A DNA stretch of 40,334 bases. It comes from Nitrospirota bacterium (GTDB lineage Bacteria; Nitrospirota; Thermodesulfovibrionia; Thermodesulfovibrionales; UBA6898). A program made the position numbers and the translations under genes. Position 1 is the first letter of the stretch. Every line of letters begins with the position of its first letter. This document shows, piece by piece, positions 27,471 through 35,960 of this stretch. The stretch is from NCBI GenBank assembly GCA_024275975.1, contig JAJRYC010000057.1, positions 1 through 40,334 on the forward strand, in the 5' to 3' direction. Below the pieces are notes generated by a model. That model was given only the letters and a program-made list of their open reading frames with translations, searched no databases and had not been told where the DNA came from.

Positions 27471-28550
27471 ATGTCCTATTCGCCGTTATCACACGTAAGC
27501 GATATACTCTGGAAGAGAAGGCCCATCCACCTGACCTTCTTCCTGACGAAGAGGTGCAACTCAAAGTGCCCGTTCTGCTTTTATCTCAAGAGCACCGATG
27601 ACCAGGCGGAATCAAATGAGCTGACACTTGATGAGATCGGCAGGATATCCTCATCCATGGGCAAACTGCTCTGGCTCGCCTTTTCCGGGGGGGAGATACA
27701 CCTAAGAAAAGACCTCTTCGAGATAAGCAAAGTCTTCTACGACAACAACAGGCCTTCCATAATGCTCTTTCCCACCAATGGCATGCTTCCCGAACTGATC
27801 AGCGAGAGGATGGAGCGGATACTTCAATACTGCGAAAAAAGCGTTGTTGCCGTGAAGCTCTCACTCGACGGACTGAACGGGGCGCATGACAGGGTCCGCA
27901 ATACCCCGGGCAGTTTCGAAAATACCATCAGGACCTATCATAGGCTCGAAGGCCTGCTTGAGAAATATCCCAATTTCGAACTCGGCATCAATACGGTCTT
28001 CTGTTCGGAGAACCAGGATGACATGGACGGTATCATAGACTTTGTAAGCGGCCTGGAAAACATAAAGACCCATACAATCTCCCTTGTGAGGGGCAACCTC
28101 TCGGATACAAGTTACAAAAACGTCTATCTCGAAAAATACTATCATGCCATAGACCGGCTGGAGAAGAACCAGAAAGACAGAACAGCCAGGGTCTACCGTT
28201 TCAAGGGGGCCAAAATAAAGGCCGCGCAGGACATTGTGCAGCGCCGACTTATCCACCAAACCAGAATGGAGAACAAGTGGCTGATCCCCTGCTACGCCGG
28301 CAGGCTGAACCTGGTCCTGACCGAAAACGGCGATGTCTTCCCATGCGAGATTCTGACGAAGAGTTTCGGCAATGTGAGGGATTACGGCCTGGACATGGCC
28401 AGGGTCGCCCGAACGGACAAGGCACTAAAGATCATAAATGATATCCGCAGCAACAAATGCTTCTGCACTCACGAATGCAATTTCATGATTAATATCCTCT
28501 TCAACCCGATGATGTACCCCGCTCTACTGAAGGAATACCGCCAGATCTGA
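27471..28550 (+). CDS. Radical SAM protein with SPASM-like C-terminus
   Basis: A 359-residue radical S-adenosylmethionine enzyme. The 4Fe-4S site is CNSKCPFC (C29, C33, C36), followed by the SAM-binding GGE-like LAFSGGEIHLRKDL and VKLSLDGLNGAHD. Further cysteines near the C-terminus (IPCYAGRLN, DVFPCEIL, CFCTHEC) look like a SPASM/twitch auxiliary cluster site. Its reaction is not identifiable; sequence style is that of MoaA/HpnH-like enzymes and of peptide or sugar modifiers. It starts directly after the GT2 stop, so its product may work with that enzyme. No precursor peptide was recognised nearby. Confidence 0.82.
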   Translation: MSYSPLSHVSDILWKRRPIHLTFFLTKRCNSKCPFCFYLKSTDDQAESNELTLDEIGRISSSMGKLLWLAFSGGEIHLRKDLFEISKVFYDNNRPSIMLFPTNGMLPELISERMERILQYCEKSVVAVKLSLDGLNGAHDRVRNTPGSFENTIRTYHRLEGLLEKYPNFELGINTVFCSENQDDMDGIIDFVSGLENIKTHTISLVRGNLSDTSYKNVYLEKYYHAIDRLEKNQKDRTARVYRFKGAKIKAAQDIVQRRLIHQTRMENKWLIPCYAGRLNLVLTENGDVFPCEILTKSFGNVRDYGLDMARVARTDKALKIINDIRSNKCFCTHECNFMINILFNPMMYPALLKEYRQI

Positions 28551-28609
28551 CCCTGAAATGTCTCTGGGACCGGAATGATAATTTCCTTACTGGGGCCGGA
28601 GATAGAACC

Positions 28610-28628
28610 CCTTTCAGAAGTTGAAAGG
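28610..28628. other. Hairpin between the radical SAM and dCMP deaminase genes
   Basis: CCTTTCA (28610-28616), loop GAAGT, TGAAAGG (28622-28628): a perfect 7-bp stem 60 bases after the radical SAM stop. No T tract follows, so it is at best a weak terminator or mRNA-stabilising end. Confidence 0.4.
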
Positions 28629-28650
28629 ACCTTTCGGGCCAGAAACTAAA

Positions 28651-28680
28651 ATGACAAATCCACGATGTTTCTATTATAAT
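28651..28680 (+). promoter_or_regulatory. Sigma70-type promoter of the dCMP deaminase gene
   Basis: ATGACA (28651-28656), an 18-base spacer and TATAAT (28675-28680), about 45 bases before the ATG at 28727. Confidence 0.55.
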
Positions 28681-28726
28681 AATCCCAGTTTAAATTTATA
28701 AGTTTCCGGTATCAGGATTAAATAAT

Positions 28727-29209
28727 ATGGCTTCCAGGAAAAAAGAAAAAAGAATAAGGCCCGGATGGGATGAATACTTTATTAATATAGCAAAGGCTGT
28801 ATCCGCGCGTGCCACATGCCTCAGACGGAGGTACGGGGCCGTGATTACAAAAGATAAAATAATCATCAGCACCGGCTATAACGGAGCTCCCACCGGAATG
28901 AAGGACTGTATCGAGACCGGCAAGTGCACGAGAAAAGAACTGGAGATCCCGCACGGCGAGCGCTATGAACTCTGCCATAGTGTGCATGCCGAGGCGAACG
29001 CGATTATAAGGGCCTCCGCGGATGAACTTAATGGCGCGACTATTTATATATCAGGAGAGGAAGACGGCCAGGGGGAGTGCCTGTCCGAAGCCTGCATGAT
29101 GTGCAAAAGAATGATACTTAATGCAAAAATAGTACGGGTTGTCTATTCTGACGGAAGCGGCAAATATCACGTCATAGCACCCAGCCAATGGCTTAAAAAA
29201 CGGGTCTGA
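28727..29209 (+). CDS. dCMP deaminase family protein (ComEB-like)
   Basis: A 160-residue zinc deaminase converting dCMP to dUMP, which feeds thymidylate synthesis. The active-site motif is HAEANAI (H87 ligand, E89 proton shuttle) and the second zinc motif is EACMMC (C123, C126); the usual Pro before the first Cys is Ala here. An additional cysteine-rich insertion (C61, C67, C83) typical of the dCMP deaminase/ComEB group could bind a structural zinc. It starts with RPGWDEYFINIAKAVSARATC. The epimerase gene follows 38 bases later on the same strand, probably co-transcribed without a clear link. Confidence 0.9.
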   Translation: MASRKKEKRIRPGWDEYFINIAKAVSARATCLRRRYGAVITKDKIIISTGYNGAPTGMKDCIETGKCTRKELEIPHGERYELCHSVHAEANAIIRASADELNGATIYISGEEDGQGECLSEACMMCKRMILNAKIVRVVYSDGSGKYHVIAPSQWLKKRV

Positions 29210-29247
29210 CTTATCTTAAAATACCGATTACAACGAAAAGGAAATAC

Positions 29248-30219
29248 ATGAAGACGATAATTGTCACGGGATGCGCGGGGTTTATAGGCGGGAAGGTTTC
29301 AGAACAGCTTCTAAAAAACAACGACAGGGTCATCGGCATTGACAACATGAACGATTACTATGATCCTGCATTAAAGGAATGGCGTCTTCAGTCTTTAAAG
29401 AAATACGATGGGTTCTCTTTTGTAAAAGCCGACATCTCCGACTTCCCCGCGACCAGGAAACTATTTGCCGGCAAAAAAATCGATGCCGTCATAAACCTTG
29501 CCGCGCGGGCCGGCGTCAGGGCCTCGGTTTCAGACCCATGGATTTACCTTGATACCAATGTAAAAGGCACTCTGAACCTCCTGGAATGCTGCAAGGAATT
29601 CAATACTAAAAAATTCGTCCTTGCTTCCACATCCAGCCTGTACGGTTTCAACAAAATGCCGTTTCTGGAGGACAGCCCCACCGACTCTCCGCTTGCGCCC
29701 TATTCAGCAACCAAAAAAAGCGCGGAAGCGCTCTGTTACAGCTACCATTACCTGTATGGAATCGATATAACCATCCCCAGGTATTTTACTGTCTACGGCC
29801 CCGCAGGCAGGCCGGATATGAGCATATTCATATTCATCAAAAATATAGATAACGGTACCCCCGTCCCTGTATTCGGCGACGGGAAACAGCAGAGGGATTT
29901 TTCGTATATAGACGATATCGCGGACGGCACGATACGGTGCCTGAGGGATGTCGGATATGAAATATTCAACTTCGGCAACGACAAGCCGGTCGAGCTAATG
30001 TATGTAATAAATATGATAGAAAAGGAACTGGGCAAAAAAGCCTTTATAGAATTTTCTCCCCGGCATCCGGCGGACGTTGTTGCAACCTGGGCCAATATCA
30101 ACAAATCACGGACAAAGCTCGGATGGGAGCCGAAGACCTCCATCGAGGAAGGCATCAAAAATACAGTCGCGTGGTACATGGAAAACAGGGATTTTCTTAA
30201 CAGTCTCAGGAGTCCGTAA
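29248..30219 (+). CDS. NAD-dependent epimerase, UDP-glucuronate 4-epimerase-like
   Basis: A 323-residue extended short-chain dehydrogenase. Rossmann motif GCAGFIG (8-14), catalytic Y152 and K156 in PYSATKKSAE, and Ser near 129 in LASTSSLYG. The segment DNMNDYYDPALKEWRL is typical of UDP-glucuronate 4-epimerases (CapI/LspL), which make UDP-galacturonate for capsule or LPS; dTDP-glucose dehydratases are the main alternative. AAAGGAAA precedes the ATG. The 3' end overlaps the convergent helicase gene by 14 bases. With the GT2 and glycosidase genes upstream it points to a surface-polysaccharide theme. Confidence 0.87.
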   Translation: MKTIIVTGCAGFIGGKVSEQLLKNNDRVIGIDNMNDYYDPALKEWRLQSLKKYDGFSFVKADISDFPATRKLFAGKKIDAVINLAARAGVRASVSDPWIYLDTNVKGTLNLLECCKEFNTKKFVLASTSSLYGFNKMPFLEDSPTDSPLAPYSATKKSAEALCYSYHYLYGIDITIPRYFTVYGPAGRPDMSIFIFIKNIDNGTPVPVFGDGKQQRDFSYIDDIADGTIRCLRDVGYEIFNFGNDKPVELMYVINMIEKELGKKAFIEFSPRHPADVVATWANINKSRTKLGWEPKTSIEEGIKNTVAWYMENRDFLNSLRSP

Positions 30220-32449
30220 TACCACACCATCTCCGGAGCAGAAACTTTGCTCCAGCCTTGTCAAGGGGTTCATTGCTGTTTCCGCAGTGCGGGTCCTGCA
30301 CACACGAAGGACAGCCGTAAACACATGAGCACTCCTCGATAATCTTCCGGGTCATATTCAGCCATTCACCAGCAATCTCGATCGCCCGTTTCGAGAGACC
30401 GACTCCTCCCTCGTGGCCGTCATAGATGAAGATGGCCGGCATACCGAAATCAGGAAAACATGTATGGCTGAGCCCCCCGATATCTCCCCTGTCACATAAC
30501 GCGAAGAGGGGCATGCAGGCGATCAACACATGTTCAACGGCATGAAGCGCCCCCGCGAGGTCGAAGCCCCCCGCCACTATCTCCGCTTGAGTGGCGCTGT
30601 CAACAACTGTCCAGAGGCCTTCGGTCTCAAATATATACTCCGGAAGCTGGAGGGTATGGCCCGATATCTTTTTCCTGTCATATACCCGCTTCTTTTCATA
30701 ACCGGTTATCCGCCGGGTTATCCGGAGAAAACCCCATCTGAAGATCAGGCTGTTGAATTCCAGCATCGCTTTTTCCTCGATTATTTCGGTTGTCTCACTG
30801 CTCAACGCCTGAGTATAATACGTGGATTTCGCCGGCCTGCATACAGCCTTCTTTTTTTCGGTATCAAGTTCCAGCACCTCATACTGTCTTCCCCTGTGGA
30901 GATATATAGCGCCCGGGAACGCCTCCCGGTAAACCCGTCCGCCGTTTAATTCTCCGACCGCCCTGCCCGACTCACTCACAAGCATAAAACGGTCTCCGAT
31001 CGCCCTTATGCCGACCTCCCTCTGAGGCATTCTATCACGCGAAAACCAGACATCGCCTTTTTTGCCGGGATATAAGGCATTTTCAGCCGCAAGTTCAGTG
31101 ATAAGGGGCGACAGCTTGTCCATATCATAGACTCTGTCGTCACGTCCCAGGTAAAGTTCAGACGCAGCACAGACGATATGCTTTTTGAGTATATTTTTAT
31201 TGTCGGGGTCGATTACAGCGGCCTCATGGCTCTTATCGAAAAACTCATCCGGATGTTTTATAAAAAAATGGTCCAGCGCGTCCTGAATCGCCACAAGAAC
31301 GACTATGGATTCACGGTCCTGCCTGCCGACGCGGCCCGCCCTCTGCCATGTGCTCGATACAGAACCCGGATAACCGCAGAGGATACAGCAATCAAGTCCT
31401 CCGATGTCCACACCCAGCTCCAGAGCGCTTGTTGATATAACACCCATCAGCTCTCCGCTGAAGAGTCTTTCTTCTATCTCACGTCTTTCCCCGGGCAGAA
31501 ACCCGGCCCTGTAAGGGCTTATCTTATCCGCAAGTTCAGGGGCATAGTCCAATGTCCAGGAGTATATCAGCTCCGTGATCTTTCTCGTCTTGGTGAAGAC
31601 TATCGTCCGGATTCCAGCCCTTATACATTTAACAAAGAGTCTTGTGGCAACGCCGTAAGGGCTTTCGATCGGGTTGACAAAGAAAAAATTCTTGCCGGCG
31701 GACGGCGCCCCGCTTTCCCGGATTACACTAAAAGGCCGTCCTGCGAGATTCTCTGCAAGCAGCTCTGGATTCGCTATGGTTGCCGATAAGGCTATGAACC
31801 GGGGACTCGAACCATAAAAATCGCAGATACGGCGCAGCCTCCTGAGCACCTGCGCGACATTTGATCCGAACACACCCCTGTAAGTATGAATTTCGTCTAT
31901 CACAACGTATCTCAGGTGCCTGAAGAAATCCGCCCATTTCCTGTGAAACGGGATTATCGCGAGATGCAGCATATCAGGGTTTGTAAATATTACGTTCGGG
32001 GGAGATTCCCGGATATCTTTCCTCTTCTGCGCCGCTGTGTCGCCGTCGTACACCTCTCCCGCGTTATCAATACCAAGCGCATCGGAAAGCTCTTTCAGGT
32101 TTCTGAGCTGGTCCTGTTCAAGACCCTTCAGCGGGAATATAAAGAGTGACGCGGAATGCGCGTCATCCATGATCGATTCGAGCACGGGGATATTGTAGGC
32201 AAGACTCTTGCCGCTCGCGGTCGGCGTCATCAGCACAACATTTTCGCCCTGTCTGATCAATTCGATCGCCTTCACCTGGTGGCTGTAAAAATCGTTTATA
32301 CCTTTCTCTTCCAGTACCGCCCGGATCCTTTCATCGAGGTCGAGCTTCATATGCCGGGGCTCTACAGGGCGGATATATCTTTCGCCCGACACCTGGAGTT
32401 TAAACTCCCTGTCTTTTTCTAGTAATTCTATGAATTTCCGTATATCCAT
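30206..32449 (-). CDS. MrfA/YprA-like DExH helicase with C-terminal zinc-binding domain (DUF1998)
   Basis: A 747-residue superfamily 2 DNA helicase. Motif I PTASGKS (76-82), motif II DEIH (185-188), motif III SATIANPELL and motif VI QRAGRVGRQDRES are intact. The C-terminal part holds four clustered cysteines CSCVYGCPSC plus CVQDPHC in the MrfA zinc-binding (DUF1998) region. Length and architecture equal Bacillus MrfA (YprA), which acts with the exonuclease MrfB in repair of mitomycin lesions; no MrfB-like gene is in view. The frame could start at TTG 32455, but ATG 32449 is preferred. TATTAT lies six bases before it with no ribosome site. Confidence 0.88.
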   Translation of the reverse strand: MDIRKFIELLEKDREFKLQVSGERYIRPVEPRHMKLDLDERIRAVLEEKGINDFYSHQVKAIELIRQGENVVLMTPTASGKSLAYNIPVLESIMDDAHSASLFIFPLKGLEQDQLRNLKELSDALGIDNAGEVYDGDTAAQKRKDIRESPPNVIFTNPDMLHLAIIPFHRKWADFFRHLRYVVIDEIHTYRGVFGSNVAQVLRRLRRICDFYGSSPRFIALSATIANPELLAENLAGRPFSVIRESGAPSAGKNFFFVNPIESPYGVATRLFVKCIRAGIRTIVFTKTRKITELIYSWTLDYAPELADKISPYRAGFLPGERREIEERLFSGELMGVISTSALELGVDIGGLDCCILCGYPGSVSSTWQRAGRVGRQDRESIVVLVAIQDALDHFFIKHPDEFFDKSHEAAVIDPDNKNILKKHIVCAASELYLGRDDRVYDMDKLSPLITELAAENALYPGKKGDVWFSRDRMPQREVGIRAIGDRFMLVSESGRAVGELNGGRVYREAFPGAIYLHRGRQYEVLELDTEKKKAVCRPAKSTYYTQALSSETTEIIEEKAMLEFNSLIFRWGFLRITRRITGYEKKRVYDRKKISGHTLQLPEYIFETEGLWTVVDSATQAEIVAGGFDLAGALHAVEHVLIACMPLFALCDRGDIGGLSHTCFPDFGMPAIFIYDGHEGGVGLSKRAIEIAGEWLNMTRKIIEECSCVYGCPSCVQDPHCGNSNEPLDKAGAKFLLRRWCGITDS

Positions 32450-32758
32450 AATCAAATAATAATCCGGGGGATAAAATAACCGTCTGGCTGCATTCCGGGA
32501 AAAAGCAACGGGGTCGCACTTTGACAGGCTGTCAGGGATTGACCGTCTCTTTGCCTGTTTTTAAACATGTCACTGCCAAAAACTGACAATGTTAAAGATA
32601 ATGGAATAAGGGGGTTATAGTCAAGGCTTGCGGTGATTGCCTCTGCTTTTGGAAAGCGATAGGATTTACAGGTTGGAGCGACTCCTGGCCGTTATCTCAA
32701 GGTTGCTGACTTCACCCCAAAAAAATGTGGGGCTTATATACCCCTCCCAGAGATGGAT
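32450..32758. other. Intergenic region with TGACA/TGTCA inverted repeats
   Basis: About 300 bases between the helicase and cohesin genes, both on the minus strand. It should contain the helicase promoter and the end of the cohesin transcript. Seen: TGACAggcTGTCA (32522-32534), a second inverted pair ACATGTCA...TGACAATGT (32565-32592, 9-bp stem with one bulge), and CCCCA...TGGGG near 32714-32732. No coding potential was recognised. The second pair could end the cohesin transcript, although its T tract is weak. Confidence 0.4.
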
Positions 32759-33305
32759 TTATGCCCTAATTACATCAAAGATGAACTCTCCGGTGTCTGT
32801 GCCTGCATCCAACATGCACACTGCCGCCTGTCCCATTGGGTGTACCTATTGTATCGCCCAATTCGTTGGCAAGAGTATTAACATCAAGACCTAATGGGCT
32901 CTGCCCGACGTTATTCAGCACATCAAAATAGATTATCAACACATGGAGGTCACGGCTTGGTCCAGTGCCGGTTATGTCAAACCCGTTCACTGTAATTGTG
33001 CCGTTTGTATTATCCAGATTAACAGCCGCTATAAACCCATCTATTCCTGCCTCTACCCCATTTGTGCCTTTTGTGGTGTCCACATTAATTAGAGCAGGGT
33101 CAAAAGTTGTGGTAAATTGATATGCTCCGAGTTTGTCGAAACCAGTGTCAGCATGCACCTCAAGTATAAACGAATTATTCACATTTACTGAAATGGATGA
33201 CGGTTGTATCCACACATCTCCAGCAGCCGCATAAACATTTAAAGGAGACATAAGAATTAAAACTCCAACTATAAATGTTAAGTTTTTACCCCACTTGCAG
33301 ACCAT
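32759..33305 (-). CDS. Secreted cohesin-domain protein
   Basis: A small exported protein (about 181 residues if corrected). Signal peptide MVCKWGKNLTFIVGVLILM...VYA, then one cohesin domain: GDVWIQPSSISVNVNNSF, YQFTTTFDPALINVDT, TVNGFDITGTG and VLIIYFDVLNNVG, the jelly-roll pattern of type I-like cohesins that bind dockerins. As read, the frame ends at 32775 with the unlikely tail VGCRHRHRRVHL; skipping one G at about 32809-32816 instead gives VDAGTDTGEFIFDVIRA and a stop at 32759. GAAGGGGG precedes the ATG. It lies 76 bases after the dockerin gene, so cohesin and dockerin are likely co-expressed. There is no cell-wall anchor or second cohesin visible, so it cannot act as a multi-site scaffold. 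Confidence 0.82.
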
Positions 33306-33381
33306 TTTATTGCCCCCTTCTTATAATTCGTCACTGACCACAGTAGGATAGCCCATTCTGTGGCTAAACAGTTATTATCTT

Positions 33382-33595
33382 CTATCTCCCACACCAGGTA
33401 TCCACTGTAAACCCTGCAGAGTACCTTGCTATTAAAAGGGCATCTACTATGTCAATAATGTCATCGCAATTTACATCCGCTACCTCTGGAATGAAATTAT
33501 CTTCCGACAGCCCCGCCGCATACCTCGCCACAAGCAGGGCATCAACTATGTGTATATCTCCATTGCCATCCACATCACCAATTACATATTCAACT
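33382..33595 (-). other. Dockerin type I domain
   Basis: Two duplicated calcium-binding segments with the same core IVDALL[VI]ARY[AS]AG: first loop DVDGNGDIHIVD and second loop DVNCDDIIDIVD. Residues at loop positions 10-11, which set cohesin specificity in cellulosomal dockerins, are Ile-Val in both halves, so the module is symmetric. Confidence 0.85.
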
Positions 33596-35775
33596 GTTAC
33601 TGCCACATTGTCAAAATCAGAGTCCTGCCCATCGGTTACCATAAGCTCTAATACATATGTCCCTATTACATCAGGGATAAAGGACGGAGACACAGTAACA
33701 CCGCCAGAAAGGTCGCCGTTTGTAATGCTGCTTTCAGTAGGCACTGTCACAAAACTCCACAAATAAGATAATGGCTGAGGTCCGTTATCAGGATCATTGC
33801 TTATAGATCCATCAAGCACAGCAGTCACACCGAAAGAAATAGTAATATCGTCTCCTGCATTGGCATTAGGCGGTACATTCTCTGTAATAGCCATAATTTG
33901 CATTGTATCCTCGGACGTAAGCTCTCCATCACTTACTACTACTCTGACTACATATGTACCATCCACCTCGGGAGTGAAGCCCGCATTTACCTGCTCCTTA
34001 TTAGTAATATCGTTGTCAGTTAACCCGCTTGCTTGAGGAAGCTCATCAAAACTCCACAAAAAAGATAATGGCTGAGGTCCATTATCAGTATCATTGCTTG
34101 CAGAGCCATCAAGAGATACCAAACTTCCGGTTAATACATTCTGGTCAGGTCCCGCATCAGCATTTGGCGCTACATTAGCTGTAGTGGCAAAGATAGAAAC
34201 AGTATCTGAATCCTGCAATTCTCCATCACTCACCGTTAGCTCAAGCACATACGTGCCATCAACATCTGGAGTAAATATTGGCTTGGCGCCTGTGACATCA
34301 GAGAGGGATGCGTCGGTAATACTACTTCCAGGAGGAATACCTATAACCGTCCATAGGAATGTGATAGTTTCTCCTTCTGGGTCATAGCTCCCGCTTCCAT
34401 CAAGAGTTACAATCTCTCCAGTAAAAACATTTTGATCAGGGCCTGCATTGGCAACTGGTGGTTCATTTACTCTGATATAGTTCTCTTTTGTCAGTGTATC
34501 AGAACTACCATCCACATCTGTCACTGTCAGGCTCACAGTGTAAGTGCCTGCTGTGTCATATATGTATGTCGGATTCTGAACCGTCGAATCAATCACTCCA
34601 TCATCATCAAAATCCCACCCATAGCTTAAAGGTTGATCATACACTGTAGAGCTGTCAGTGAAAGTGACGGTAAGCGGTGCTGCGCCACTCGTTGGACTAC
34701 CGGTGAACCCAGCCGTCGGTGAGCTGTCACTCGCCACTATCACTGTTGATGCCGTATCTGTAGAACCATCACTGTCGGTCACTGTAAGTGCAACTGTATA
34801 GCTTCCATCCTGACTGAATGTATGGGATACTGTTACACCTGAGTCTGTATTGCTATCTCCAAAATCCCATGCATAGCTTAATGGCACATCATAACCACTT
34901 GACCCAGAGGCATCAAAGTTTACGGTCAGAGGCTCTACACCCGATAATGGATCAGTAGTAAAGGAGGCTACAGGTGAGATGTCAGAAATGGTGGCTGTTG
35001 TGGTTGCCTCATCTGTTGCACTGAGATTGTCTGTAACCCTAAGCTTTATGGTGTATGTGCCCTGTTGGGCATAAGTATGGCTATGGGTTGGTAATGGAGA
35101 ACTATAATCATATGTCCCATCATTATCTATATCCCATTCATAAAGCTCTATACTTCCATCTTAATCGTTTGAGCCTGAACCGTCAAGGGTTACTACCTGC
35201 CCTTCAATGCCTGTATATGGGCCGTTGGGGTCGGAGGTAGGCAGGTTGTTCGTCCCTGTCCCACTTAACGGTACATTTAATGTCAAAGTATCAGGGTCAT
35301 TGGATGGCATACTCAGATTGGCACTCTTAAACCCACCTGACATGGGTGAGAAGACCACATCCACAGTGCAGTCTCCTGATGATGGGGCTATCGTTTGCCC
35401 TGAGCAACTGTCATTCTCCATTACAAACTCAGACACATCTGGGCCTGTTATAGAAACTGCCCCTATCACAAGGTCTGCATTGCCATCATTTGAAACCGTG
35501 AATGTCTGTATACCAGATGTGCTTCCCACATTTACACCGCCAAAGTCATATGATACGGGTAATACAGAAATGTCAGGAGGAGATAGTGTCAGTGAAATCC
35601 TATTGCCAGCTGCATCATAAGTATATTTCTCGGTATTCCCATTTCCATAATCTACGTTCGTAATGCGGTTAAGAGAGTCGTAAGTGTAGGTCACTGTGGC
35701 GGCATAAGATTGTCCCGATATGACCGCAGTCAGAAGAAAAATAATTGAAATAATCAAGATATTTTTATATTTCAT
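33382..35775 (-). pseudogene. Secreted YD/ASH/PKD multidomain protein with C-terminal dockerin, in-frame TAA
   Basis: About 797 codons when read through one stop. The start ATG 35775 follows AAAGG and gives a signal peptide (about 1-25). Then: two YD repeats (27-62); a choice-of-anchor-D/ASH-like beta domain (about 68-175); three PKD domains, including LSYAWDFGDSN and LSYGWDFDDDG; three PKD/REJ-like domains each starting PxANAGPDQNV or similar; and a type I dockerin (last ~68 residues) with Ca loops DVDGNGDIHIVD and DVNCDDIIDIVD. Codon 205 is TAA (35161-35163), inside PKD1 between GSGSND and DGSIELYEWD; both sides are one frame with no length change. A single substitution explains it. As read, a product of 204 residues would lack the dockerin. 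It lies between the RHS and cohesin genes on the same strand. Confidence 0.85.
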
Positions 35776-35828
35776 AACAGGCCTTTTCCCCTCGCAACCT
35801 ACAACCTGAAAAAATTGCCTTAAAGTCT

Positions 35829-35960
35829 TTAGCGATAGTAACAATCCAAATCATAATTACATTTCCTAAGTTTAAAGGTACTTCCTCCAAAAGTTTGAGG
35901 CTCTTCACCTTTCTTTATATTTCTTATATCTTCTGCTATCGGCAGCCAATTTTCTGTTAT
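35829..35960 (-). other. Open frame directly after the RHS stop codon (possible RHS C-terminal tail)
   Basis: Immediately after the RHS TAG (35961-35963) the same frame stays open for 43 codons, to a TAA at 35829-35831. It encodes ITENWLPIAEDIRNIKKG followed by EEPQTFGGSTFKLRKCNYDL and DCYYR. It has no start codon of its own. Balanced composition suggests that it was coding, which would make the TAG a nonsense change or misread base. Chance is possible over so short a stretch. Confidence 0.35.

Noticed and set aside
32714-32732. Hairpin CCCCA-N9-TGGGG after the cohesin gene as terminator
   Set aside because: Only a 5-bp stem and no T tract on the transcribed strand.
35776-35844. Upstream 23-codon extension of the dockerin protein (MLLSLKTLRQFF)
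   Set aside because: The ATG at 35775 has an AAAGG ribosome site and starts a proper signal peptide; the extension has neither.
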